A stretch of 64,000 nucleotides of DNA from Apiospora phragmitis (lineage: Eukaryota; Ascomycota; Sordariomycetes; Amphisphaeriales; Apiosporaceae). The notes beneath the pieces were generated by a model. The model was not told the DNA's origin, ran no database searches, and worked only from the letters and a program-made list of their open reading frames with translations. Each line of letters starts with the position of its first letter. Position 1 is the first letter of the stretch. Of this stretch, positions 11,943 through 23,433 are shown piece by piece. Position numbers and translations under genes: made by a program. The DNA is taken from positions 1,488,001-1,552,000 of the forward strand of contig JAQQWL010000013.1 of NCBI GenBank assembly GCA_038363925.1, read 5' to 3'.

Positions 11943-14900
11943 TGTGAAGAAGATTACGTGTATGTGCGTTTGGAGGTGTTTGTTTGGGAAAGAAGGTGGA
12001 CGGAGGGGAAGGAAGCTTTGATACCGATTCAGAAAGTGAGGTGAAGTAGCAGTTGGTGGGGTAAAGGGTAGGTAAAGAAAGCTCTGTGTGGGAGTGGGAT
12101 GTTTAGCGTGCTTAATACCAAGGCGATGATGGAGCAGTAGTAGACTGTAGATTGGATTGGAAAGCTGCCCTCGACAATTGAGGGGCGGATAGCGTGGAAA
12201 GCGGTGGATACTTATCTGATGTGATGGACAGAGCAAGAGGGATTGACGGTCGACGGGTTACGTATGCTGTAGAGCCCGCTTGCTATGGATGTCTGTATGT
12301 CTGTCGATGGACCAGAGTAGCATACACTATCTCCAAACGAGCCTCCGTCAGCTGGAGGGGTTGAGGTCCAAACAGCCAAAGCCTCCCCCGTCACAACCTA
12401 ACGAGAGCAACGACTTGCAAAGATGTTAGGCAGGGCTGCTGATGTGTTGGCACATGCGCGCTGCATCTCGAATAGGATACATAAGTCCTTGGCCTGTCTA
12501 CCTACTTATGATAGATCACTTTCTATACGCGTTACAGGGAACCAGAGGCATGCGGTCTCAACACTAGACGAACTACACGGTACGAAGTCGGCACACTATA
12601 GGCTGATGATATATTATGGTGATGATGAATGGACCAACCCGACAGAGCTTCCATGGACTAGGTACTTGATCTAGGTTACCTACAGCAAGGGGATTTGGGC
12701 TCGATCATTGATCTTGCAGTTGCTGGGTCTCGACATGGCCGCTTCTGTGTCGCCATCCCAACCGGATCACGAGGTGATTGGCTTTATCCATGGCTACTTG
12801 TACGACTTAGCAACTTCCGAGCCAAGTAGATGGTGGCAGCAGTGAATACTTCCTGCGTGTTGTTGTGTGTGGTTTATGATCTCTGGTATTGCGATATGAC
12901 ACTCGGGACGGAAGGTGACCAGAAGTCTGCGTGACGCACTTCGGTGTGTGTTTTGATAATCTCATCAGCATGCCATCTCAAGCTGCTGCGCTGCTAGCCT
13001 TGGACAGTACCCTGAGCAGCCCATGATATGCACGTAGGCGAAGGATTATGGCCCGACGGGCAGCAAACACGGCCCCCGACAGATCAGATCACTTCCGTTA
13101 GGGGTACCCCGGAAACCCAGAAGTGATTTGGGATTGTAAAGCATAGGTAGATGTGCGTAGTTATAGTATGACGTCAGTGCATCAACAACATTCCTCTTCC
13201 TCTCACCTTTGCATTATGCGGCAGCCGAGTCGATCCTGAAGAGACTGGTCATTGTCTACCGAGAAATCATTGGCGCAAACGTCGCTGCTGATCACTTGTC
13301 AAAACACCCATCTATTGGGCTGCATATACTCTCGTATGCGTACCCTTATTCACGCGATATCCTAGTACTGTTTGGGTGCTACTTGCGAGCATCCATTCGC
13401 TTAAAGTGATTAACATCGGGAGCAGAAAATCACTGGATTGGTGGCTTGGAGAAGATCCCTACATGTACCTAGTCGCCATGCGACTCGATAGATAGATAGC
13501 AGATACTGCAAGGACGTCTTTTTCAGGGTCTTCGGGATCACCCAGTCTGCTAGTGTCCGAGTATGCGGTGAATGGGTTTTGATGCGTTCGCCGCATACCC
13601 CGCACACATTATCGCGGGGCAAAGGCGACCGGGGCTAGAGGCTGGCTGGAGGCAATTGAGACAAAGACGTCAATCCTAGCCGAATACATCCCTGGAAGCT
13701 TCGAAATTCGTCTTCTTGACTGAGCACCCCTTGAAACATCTGAACTAGGCTGCGTTGAAGATGACCCTAGATGTACATATGTCAGGGTGCCTAGTACGCT
13801 ATCGTGCTAACGTATGGCCGGCAGGCTGGAATGCTACCGCTTACTCGCGAACCAAAGCTTGCAAAGCCCGGAATTCCTTCCGTGGCGAAAACACAATTGC
13901 TTTGATGGACCGACGTCACCCGCGAGTCGGTAAAGTCATCTGATCTGGTCGACTCTCGCTCGTAGGATGATGGGGACCCGAAAGCCTCACTCTGGGACCT
14001 GACCTGGTAGATTCGAAAACCAAGCTCAAGCCCAGCACCGGCCCAGGGCTGACGACGGCGCGCGACGACGATATCATTGGAAGTCCAGCCACTTTGTCCC
14101 CAGGCAGCCTATTCCGATGGGGAGGATGTGATGATCGGGTATTCTTGTGCACTCGTAACACAGCAATCCGCGCACCCAATGCCAGATAAACCATTGAAGT
14201 CTAGAGTAACTGGTTGGTTGCGCGATGAACCGTCAAGGACCCTTCTGATATCGAGAGGTGACGCAGAGTCACTACCCCCAGCCAGATGCAACTAAGAATT
14301 CTTGGGACACAATATGAGCTGTGGTGGCGTGCTTCATCTGGCTAGGGAGGGACATCAGATACCGTTCTGGCCCTGTCATCCACGATACCGGGTCGTCACC
14401 AATGCATGTTCCCTATAGGCGACGCATGCTATCATGAACAGTCACCTGATGACCAACTTTGCAAGCTCTTCCAGCTCTCTTCCCGCTAAATACTTACTTA
14501 AGTATACATGCCGGAGCAACTTGACCAATAACATGTGCACAATGGCACTCGGCCAATGAAACAAGCGTACGGGATGAGCAGTGGCCTAATGGCGGAACGT
14601 GGCATAAGTTCTTGGGAGAGCCACGTATATTGTTGAAAAACGGCGCATATAGTTGCGGGTAGGCTGTCGTCTTTCGTGGACGTACTAACTAGGCCTTTTG
14701 CTGTGAAGGGGGAACCTGGCAGCCTGGCATCGAAGTGCTACATTGCTGGTGGCACTGGAGGATGGATTCTGGATAGTAGCACTGTAACGTGTCCATCGAC
14801 AATTCCGTCGGTGTTCTGGGCCGAAGTTGGAGCTTTGCTTTGACAATCGTTCACGTAATCAAGATATGGTACATTTATGCAGACAACCAAACTATGATGT

Positions 14901-17900
14901 ACGATGGCACACGCACGCTCAAAATAAGAAACACACAAAAATTGGTGACGGGTTAACCTAATAATAGCCAATCTTCACCCGACTATTGGAACGTATGCCA
15001 TTACGCCATCTAGACATAAACTTACATGCCGTATCTTGGATACGTTCGCGTCCTAGATGGAGCTATCAATAGAAAGAGGGGCCGGGGCAGACTGAGGTCT
15101 CCCGCACTGCCATTGAAATATCGCGGGACCGGACCTGAGCTAGTCAGGTACAAACTTCGAGGCTTGGTTGGACTGCGCCGGCGTTGAGCTACTCAAGGCC
15201 AGGGCACTGTTGAATATTGAAATAGCCTGCTTCAGCTGGGCGAAAGAGACCCATACATTCCAATTGGTTACTGAGTACTCGGATATGGGGTTTACGATCA
15301 CAACAACCCGATAGGCACATCGGCAAGACAACGCGACGAAATAAACTGCCGGCCGGCTCCGGCACACTCGGGCCAAGGAGAAAATGGCAATCTTGTTGGG
15401 CTGTATCGTACCAGTGATTGCCAATTGATGTATGCAGTTGTCAGTAATGTTCCGCTGGTTATTTGATGGAGCCCAGCCTGGGCGATCTTTACCTGTTAGG
15501 AGATTCGGACACGACCTAGACCTTCTCACTTCCTGTTTCCTCCTCCATGTACGGATACATACGTGTGCTCTGGTACAAGTAGCAGAGGCTATGCAATATT
15601 GAAGTGTCGCTGCTGGCGCCCACGGACCATGCGCTCAGCAGTCCCTCAGAGTCCCAAACAGGCTCTTAATCCGCCCAGAAGAGTACATATGTCCACCAAC
15701 ATAGCCTGTATGTAGGATTGTACGGAGTACAGGTGTGCGACCATGCATCTGCAGGTAAAAGGAGAAGGATTCCCGGCGTAATAATCATGCCCAAGAATAC
15801 TGCAAACATTGAATGCTTATGATACTGTGCAGTCTAGTAGTAATAGTAATCACCCGAAAGATGACTGGCAAATACCGTCCACCACGATCACCCATTATGC
15901 ATTACAGCATCTTGGAGGGATTGAAATTGGGCCACCTTTGAGAATGGATATGTTGGCCCAGTGAAGGCAAGGAGGTGAACAAAAAACGACATTACGACAG
16001 AAGGCATGCAAGTTCAACTGCCACGCGCGGGAAAGCAATAGAAGCTAACAACATGGAGGCAGGAGTTGTTGACGAACCTGTTGGCTTGTTGAACTAGGAA
16101 AATAAAACATAAACATGTCGTTGGTGAATCACCCTCCTCCCTAGATAACGTTCAATGTTGTGACTTGAAGTGTCGCTCACTGCCCACTGCCTGCGCTACG
16201 AACGGTACAGGACTGCTAACTGGGTTAGCACGTCCAGCACCTTGGAGGAGGGGGTGGGGGAGTCGGGTCAATATTACTACCATACCGCAGGGCAGAACAT
16301 TGACCATTCAGACAGGGGAGCGGTATGGGCCTGCATTTACGACAAGAGCCACCTGAAATCTAAATTGCGTACGCTAGGCAGATCCCTTGCCGATTCAAGA
16401 AACGCTCACGGTAGCGAACGACATGCAGGTCAAGATTTCTGTCCGTTTCTATCAGGCACACCTACTAAGTCGGAGGCGCTAGGCACAGACTACGCACGCC
16501 CCTTCCAACCCTGCAGCCCGCGTCTACTTGTGAGATTACCTCTCAGGGCTATTGGCACGGCGGCTGAAGCGCAAGTATCGGCCAAGTATCCGCGTCTTTG
16601 CACGTTTTGGCCGTCTTTCTCGATTTGGATCGTAGACAACGCCATAAGCCTTCTACTCCACCCACATTATTAGCAACCTACGAACGAAACAATAGACACA
16701 CTCGGCTGATGGTGTGTAGGTCCTGTCTGTAAGCCGTTGCGTAGTGACACAGGTTTCTTTGTTTTCGCTGCTGCTGCGCAAACAATTTGCGCACAACCTT
16801 GGCAGCTTCCTATCCCGTTCCGGCGCAACGGCAGAATAGCAAGATGCGTGCAAGATGCTGGAACCAGATAACCACCAGCACCCAATCGCCTCAACCAATG
16901 CGAGTTGTTGCAAGCAAACTCTGAGGGGTGACCTGACCTCTCGTGGTCGCTGCCTATGGCTGCAGCACAACGACGGCGATAGCTTACGATACCGACAGCC
17001 ACGGCGTCCGAGGCGTGGACTTGTCAATTCGCTTGTCGCCCGTGTGGGAGAGTGAACCGCTCACTCCGCAAATACCGTCTATTGAGGCGCCCCGTCGAGC
17101 TCTGCCGATGAAAACATGCCTGGTAGGTGGTATCCCGTGTGTGGTGATGGAGGTTCTATTCCTTAAGCCGACGCGCCCAGGTCGCCATCACCCATCTCAT
17201 GGAAATTACCTGCAGATGGGGGTCGATGATCGGCCAATAAGCCGCCCTGCCATGGTCTGCGTGCCTGCTGTCTTGGGGTAGTACATACATACATATTTGC
17301 CTGCGCCACGAGGAGCTCCCAGGATCCAAATGGGGAATCAAACTTGATCAACCGCTCCTTAACTTCGAGGACTTTTTAAATCACACGGAATACCTGGGGC
17401 CCATCGCGCTACCCACGCTAGCTTTCAGGTATTTTCCTTCAAACCTGAAGTACTCAGGTCTGCCTAGCGATAGTTGGCACGATGGAACGAACGTCCTGAT
17501 GCTGCATGACCCGACGCCCCAACACTATCCCCTTTTCGAGGACGGAGCGCGGCCCAGGCACATTTGTTCTGCTGCTTTTTCTTAACAGTGCCGATTACCA
17601 TGTCTACTTTTTTTGTTGTATGGAGAGCAAGTCTGACCACTACACCTGGCACTTCGTATTGAGATCGGGGTCGTCGAAGAAACAGCAACAGAGCCGTGTT
17701 GAGCCAAAATACTGAGAATACTGAGCTGTCGTTGCCACGCTGGTGACTTGGTCCGAGTTCAGATACCAGACGAACTGGTAGACTGGCTGAAACCTGAACA
17801 TAGTTGACCCGATTGATTCTCTCCGAGTCCTGGCCATCGAATGTATGTACTGTGTGCTTACCATCCAGCCAGGTTGGAGGTGCAGGCGTGCCTTGCTCCT

Positions 17901-18768
17901 ACGGGGGTCTACTCGCTAAGAATATTACCATATGCGCTAGGTAATTTCTGTCGTCTTGGTCTAACCACCCAACCGCGAGACCCCTGGTCGAAAGTCTGTC
18001 ACCCCTGTCCCTCTCGGACTGGACTGTCTGCTCGTTTCCCCCGTTGTTTCTACTGTCACCCGCATCTCTTATTTCGCTCTCCTCTCCTCCTTCACCCACC
18101 GTCCGCCTCATTCCCGTCCCTCTTTTAACCCTCCTCCGCCGACATCGTAAGGTGACCCCTTCGACGACAACCTGCCTCGGCGCCGACGTCTCATTCAATT
18201 CTAACACTTGGTACAGGTCCCTTGTACTGAGTAGGCGACTCGAGTCCACGACGAGGACATTCGGAGGTCGAGTAAACGCCAATGCATCGCTACCAAAGCA
18301 TCACCACATAGTCGTCAAGGGAATTCCAGCGACTTCACCACACTTTGACGAATCTTTCGTCGTGTCACTCTTTTAAAAAACCAAAACCCTACTTTATATC
18401 TACGCGATAGCCGTGTATGAAAGGTACGGGTCTAAACTTTGTTATATAGCCGATATCCAGGTATCCAGGTGGTCTGTCACTCGACGATCCGTGGATCCTC
18501 AATGGACACTACAGCTGCTCAGCCTGGCAACGAGAAATATATGCTGACGACGCCTTCTCAACTATAGCATTCACTCGTTGACAACTTTTGTCAAGTACAT
18601 TCGTTCAGAAAAATTGCCCTGACAAGGTCCGTACTCCAGTGCTGTGTGGTCGCATGGGAATGGATGATTAACAAGCTCCCCAGCATAACATAACATATAC
18701 ACCCACCCCTAATAACCTCTTGAGAAATACCGGAGCTCCTATAACTTGAGCATCAAACTTGGGAAACA
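11943..18768. other. Large gene-free stretch (6.8 kb)
   Basis: Between the divergent FKBP and mucin genes I find no frame with a recognisable domain, no convincing spliced gene and no tRNA. The longest open frame (16170-16673 plus) has no family features and lacks coding-like composition. The proximal 300 bp are the FKBP leader. About 17900-18770 is the mucin upstream region, pyrimidine-rich at 18000-18140. A short ACAT run lies at 17281-17293. Confidence 0.5.
18000..18140 (+). promoter_or_regulatory. Pyrimidine-rich tract upstream of the MSB2-like gene
   Basis: The plus strand is strongly C/T biased here, about 630-770 bp upstream of the mucin start. Such CT tracts commonly mark fungal core promoters or long leaders. 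The role is inferred from composition and position only; the distance suggests a long 5' leader if transcription starts here. Confidence 0.3.
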
Positions 18769-21700
18769 ATGCACACCACCACACTAGCGGTGGCCACCTT
18801 CGTGGCCGCTGCCTCCCTGGCTGGCGCGAGCCAGCCTACTGCGAATAGGCCAAGGATTTACTTCCCGCGACACGTGAAGCGACAATTCACCAACATCACC
18901 ATCACGAGCGCACCTTCGGCTGCATCCACCCCCGACAGCACAACTTCCGGAACGTCTGACACAGCGAAACGGGACTCGTCGCTCAACCTCGGAGACCTCA
19001 TCGCAAGCTTATCAAATGGCTTGGGGTCGTCAAAGAACGATCCTTCCAGCTCCGGATCGAATTCTGGCGACAGCGATAGCCAGACGATTACCCTTACCAC
19101 CCCCGTGTTTGTGTCGCCCTCGACGACGATTACGGGCGTTGTTACTACGCCGATCCCGACTGGAAAGACCGAGTCGAGTGCCGCTGGATCTTCTGCCGCT
19201 GGGTCTTCTCCCCTGCTCGATTTACCGTCGAGTGGTTTGTTGGGTATCGGCCTGGGATCTAAAACATCAACCAACGCAGCAGAGTCGGCTGTCTCGTCTG
19301 CTAACAGTGGCTCATCGGCTGCTGCTGGTTCGTCCAATGCCGCCAGCCCGACAAATGCTGCCTCCAGTGCAATCGTGATTGCGCCCACCGGTATCGTGAC
19401 GCCAACTTCTTCTAGCGCGCCAGCTGCTAGCTCGTCGGGCGGTGGTCTGTTTGGGGGATTGACGAGTGACTTGGGCGATGCCGTTTCTGATGTGACCAGC
19501 GCCGTTTTACCCGCTCCCACCACCAATGCTACCGAGGCCACTTCCGCCGCCTCCTCCGCCGTCACTGATTTGACTTCTGCCGTTTCTTCTGCCGCTACTG
19601 AGGTGACTTCCGATGTGTCCTCTGCCGTGCCCACAACCACCACGTCGGGGCTTCTAGGAGGTATCATTTCTGACATAACAAGTGCCATTCTTCCCTCCTC
19701 CACGGCCAATGCCACTGAGGCAACTCCAGCCCCTTCCTCTGCCGCCAATGAGGCGACCTCTGCCGCTACTGAGGCGAGTTCCGGCGTGTCCTCTGCCGTG
19801 CCCACGGCCACTTCAACCGGTGGTTTGGGGGGTATCATTTCTGGTATCACGAGTGCCATTCTTCCCTCTCCCACCGCCAATGCCACTGATGCGACTTCGG
19901 CCGCCGTGTCTTCGGCCGCTACTGAGGCGAATTCTAGCGTGCCCTCCGCCGTGCCTACGACCTCTTCCGGTGGTTTGGGCGGCATTATCTCTGGTATCAC
20001 AAGTGCTATTATCCCCGCTCCCACCGCCAATGCCACTGATGCGACTTCGGCCGCCGTGTCTTCGGCCGCTACTGAGGCGAATTCTAGCGTGCCCTCCGCC
20101 GTGCCTACGACCTCTTCCGGTGGTTTGGGCGGCATTATCTCTGGTATCACAAGTGCTATTATCCCCGCTCCCACCGCCAATGCCACTGATGCGACTTCGG
20201 CCGCCGTGTCTTCGGCCGCTACTGAGGCGAATTCTAGCGTGCCCTCCGCCGTGCCTACGACCTCTTCCAGTGGTTTGGGCGGCATTATCTCTGGTATCAC
20301 AAGTGCTATCATCCCCGCTCCCACCGCCAATGCCACTGATGTGACATCGGCTGTGCCTACACCCTCTTCGTCAGGTAGTGGCTTGGGTAGCATCATTTCT
20401 GACATTACAAGTGCCCTTCCTCTTCCCACTGCCTCTGCGCCGATCGCCAACGGTACTGAGCCAACATCGAGTGGATTGACTCTCTTCCCCACAGTTCCTA
20501 CGGCCAGCTCAAGTGTACCAATTGCGAGTGGAAGCAATAGCGTAACTATTCCGGCCAGTCCCCCGCCGGGCACCGGCTCGGTTTCGGCTACCTCGCCACC
20601 AGTCACTGGACCAACCCAAAGCGTCACTATCCCAACCTCGCTGCCCGTCCCAACGACTCAGAGCGGCAACGCTACGAATGCAACGAGCCCCGCGACACCA
20701 GAACCTACTGTACTCCCCTACCACTAGCGTTCCAGTCCCAATCACCAATGCCACTGAGCCTGTTTCTACCCCCTCCGCTTCTGGTCCTGCGACGTCCGCC
20801 ACCCCTGTCAGTTCTCTGCCGCCCCCGGTTCAGAACGTGACCACCCCGATCACAACGCCGCCGTCCACTCCCGTTGCCACTCCTACTCCCACTTCCACCC
20901 CCGTTGTGATCCTGCCTATCCCAACTAGCAGCTATGAGCCTCCCGTGACTACCACATCGCCAAAGGACACTTTCACCAGTGTTCCAGCAACCGGCGTCAT
21001 GACGGGTACAAATTCGTGGCTCCCCACATCTATTGTCATCCAGCCTTCCACCACTCGCCAGTCAACTGGCGGAACTCAGACAACAGCTACTGGAGTCCCT
21101 TCATACCTGCCCAAGGCGATCACCCCGAGCACTATACCTGGGGATGCACCTCAAGGCTCGACCCTGATTCAATTGGCATACAAGTACGCCTTGAACTACC
21201 CCTTCATTGTCGAGGAGCCTGTCGCAGCGGCCCAGATGTTCTATCTCGTTCCTAAAGCCCTCAGCTTTGCCCTTAAGGTCCCCGAGGATCAGATCGTCAT
21301 GCACTCTCTTCGGCCGTATGACACGACACCTCAGCTCGGATACATCACCACCCTGGCCGTCGCCTATGTGCCTAACAACATGGTCCAGAAGCTCCGAACG
21401 GACCACGAAAACCCCAACTCGCCGCTGTACATGAACCCGGACCAGCTGGTCACCGAGATGACTGGCCTCATCAACCCATCCATCGACATCGCATATGGCT
21501 CTACTCTCGACGGCGATGGCACTACTCCCGGCAGCTCAGCGCCGTCGAACCCGGCAAACAACCCCAACGATGCGTTTGGCAACGGTGGATCCTCCTCTCA
21601 GCAGTCTTCGTCTCAGAAGGGAACCACTGCAGCTATCGCTCTTGGAGCGGCCAGTGTTGCCGGTGCCTATGGTGCGGCCATGTTCATCATTGCCCGCCGA

Positions 21701-21982
21701 TACAAGCGCAGAAAGCAGCGACACCAGCGCAGCAGCTCCATCACGTCGCCCTCGGAGATGCGCCAAGGTCACGTTGGTAGCCCTGCGCTTATGGGCGGTG
21801 CACTTCTTAGCCGGGACTTTACGGCCAATCATGGCGCCAATGGCGGCTATGGTGGCGTAGGCGGTGGTCACGGCAACACGCGCGACAGCCAGGGCAGCAG
21901 GAGGAGCGACATGAACAATTCGGGCCGCACCGCCTTTATTTCGGCGCCAGTCGCCGCCGAGAACTCGCTCGGCTGGAACTGA
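18769..21982 (+). CDS. MSB2: MSB2-like transmembrane signalling mucin (one apparent frameshift)
   Basis: Signalling mucin homologous to fungal Msb2, a plasma-membrane sensor feeding the Cdc42/filamentous-growth MAPK pathway and, in plant pathogens, surface sensing and infection-structure formation. Seen: signal peptide (residues 1 to about 20, GASQP-type cleavage); a Ser/Thr/Ala-rich mucin region of about 750 residues with an embedded 50-residue repeat; a conserved membrane-proximal globular domain (LAYKYALNYPFIV, VPKALSFALKVPEDQI, LRPYDTTPQLGYITTLAVA); a single transmembrane helix after SSQKGTT; a basic RRYKRRKQR stop-transfer; and a short cytoplasmic tail ending AENSLGWN, which I recognise from Msb2 proteins. 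One extra C in the C run at about 20717-20720 shifts the frame. Removing it gives 1071 codons. There are no introns. The identity rests on the C-terminal third. Confidence 0.85.
19891..20340 (+). repeat. 150-bp coding tandem repeat in the mucin gene (3 near-identical copies)
   Basis: Copies start at 19891, 20041 and 20191. The first two are identical and the third differs at two bases. More diverged copies flank them (about 19650-19890 upstream, a truncated one from 20341). Each unit encodes 50 residues with GLGGIISGITSAI and NATDATSAAV as landmarks, keeping the frame. Confidence 0.97.
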
Positions 21983-22263
21983 TGAGATCTACAACGCATT
22001 TTGCCAACGACCTGCACGTCCCGTCTATTGACTCTTCAACCCATTTTCTTTTTTATCTACTATTTTTTGGTGGCGGACTTTTCGATACCCTTCCTGGAGG
22101 ACTTGTTCGCTTGATCCTGCTGTAGATGGCCCCAGGCCACCAGGAACTGCAGCGCCCTCGGGCATCGCTCGAATTTTCTTGTTATTTTACTTCTCAGACG
22201 GGTTTGACTCGACAACAACAGCGAGTTGAACTATAGACAATATTACGCCTGGCGGGCGCCAAG

Positions 22264-22294
22264 GGCCCGAGCCCACCTTTTGCTGGCTCGGGCC
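22264..22294 (+). terminator. Perfect GC-rich stem-loop in the mucin 3' region
   Basis: Ten bases at 22264-22273 are perfectly complementary to 22285-22294, with an 11-nt loop. Weaker complementarity continues outside the stem (GGCGGGCGCC side against GGCCGGCAGG side). It lies about 280 bp after the mucin stop. It may be an mRNA 3' UTR structure or part of the 3'-end signal; the function is inferred. Confidence 0.5.
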
Positions 22295-22461
22295 TGGCCG
22301 GCAGGTGCCATTTGTATCTAATTTTATTTTGAATGAGGCGGTAGGCGTTCAGGCCGTGTTGAAAGCGGTTGGCGGAGCGTGTGTATGTGTGGTTGGGGCC
22401 GGGAGGCATTTTTGTGGGCTACTTACTCGGAGCGAAGGACGTGGACTCTTTGGACGTAGCC

Positions 22462-22479
22462 TGTTGTTGTTGTTGTTGT
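22462..22479 (+). repeat. TTG trinucleotide microsatellite
   Basis: Six consecutive TGT units in the non-coding region downstream of the mucin gene. Confidence 0.9.
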
Positions 22480-23433
22480 AGTTGGTGGAAAGAAAAAAGT
22501 AAAAGTCTGTACAATACAAACCGCGCAGCCCATGTTCATTGCATTGCGTAAGGCACGTCTTGGATATGGTGTCGATTGAGCTCCTTGTTTCGAGTATACT
22601 CAGCCAGCTTTGTAAAGTTCAGAGCCATCTCTTGTATTGCTTTGCACATTTAAAAAAATGAATAGATAGCATTCATCCTGCCCAACCGGTACGGCGCACC
22701 TCGTTCGACTTGATGATTGGTCTCGTAATTTGATTTAGTAGTACCTTGTTACTCGCGACGTACCTTGCAGAAAGCATGAATGATTAACCAAGGTATCAAT
22801 CAATTGATCAATACTTGGAACTAGACGAACCCAAATCCGTCTTATGTACTTTAGTTAGGTTGGCCCTGACAGCAGGATGGGATGTGAAGATGGGGAAAAC
22901 TATAAGAAGGCCATCCCATCGGATGGGATCCGTGCTTAGTTGAACCCAATGCAATTCCACATGGCTGCTTTAGGGGTGCATAGACCTAAGGTAAAGTTGA
23001 TAGGTACATACATATCAAAACGTCAGTCCCAATCAATTTCGTGGATGACTTCATATTTCAACTCCATGGGTGATGCAAATCGGTGGGTAGAAGGATATTG
23101 AAAATCCCCAACGATAATTCAACGTGCCCCGGGAGGGAAATGAGCCGGCATAGGCGGCACCGCGTCGGGGCCCTGTCTATGATTGACGCAGTACGCCAAT
23201 CAATCATGCTTCACAGCCCTCAGCCGCTCCAGCTCTGTCTGTTTTCTACGCAACTTCAATTCACTTCTTCATCAAGAAACCTGATGATAATCCAATTGTA
23301 TCATCTTACGATACTACATAAGATACAAGTGAAAGCATACCTGATTGATTGAGCCTCTAGTGGCGTTTTTGGATTACTTCCAGTGCATTCAATTAGGTTA
23401 ATGGGTACGTACCTGTTAAACTCCAGATCCGAC

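Larger units (their letters stand above)
21983..23433. other. Intergenic: mucin 3' region and MFS promoter
   Basis: Contains the presumed 3' UTR of the mucin gene with a GC hairpin (22264-22294), a TTG microsatellite (22462-22479) and an AT-richer stretch from 22600. No gene is recognised. Confidence 0.6.

Noticed and set aside
16170..16673. 167-codon open frame in the large gap
   Set aside because: No recognisable motif, no intron signals and no coding-like composition; such a length is expected by chance in this much sequence.
18858..20627. 589-codon open frame on the minus strand opposite the mucin gene
   Set aside because: It is a mirror of the repetitive Ser/Ala/Thr codons of the real gene. 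Its composition follows the sense repeats and it has no domain or start context.
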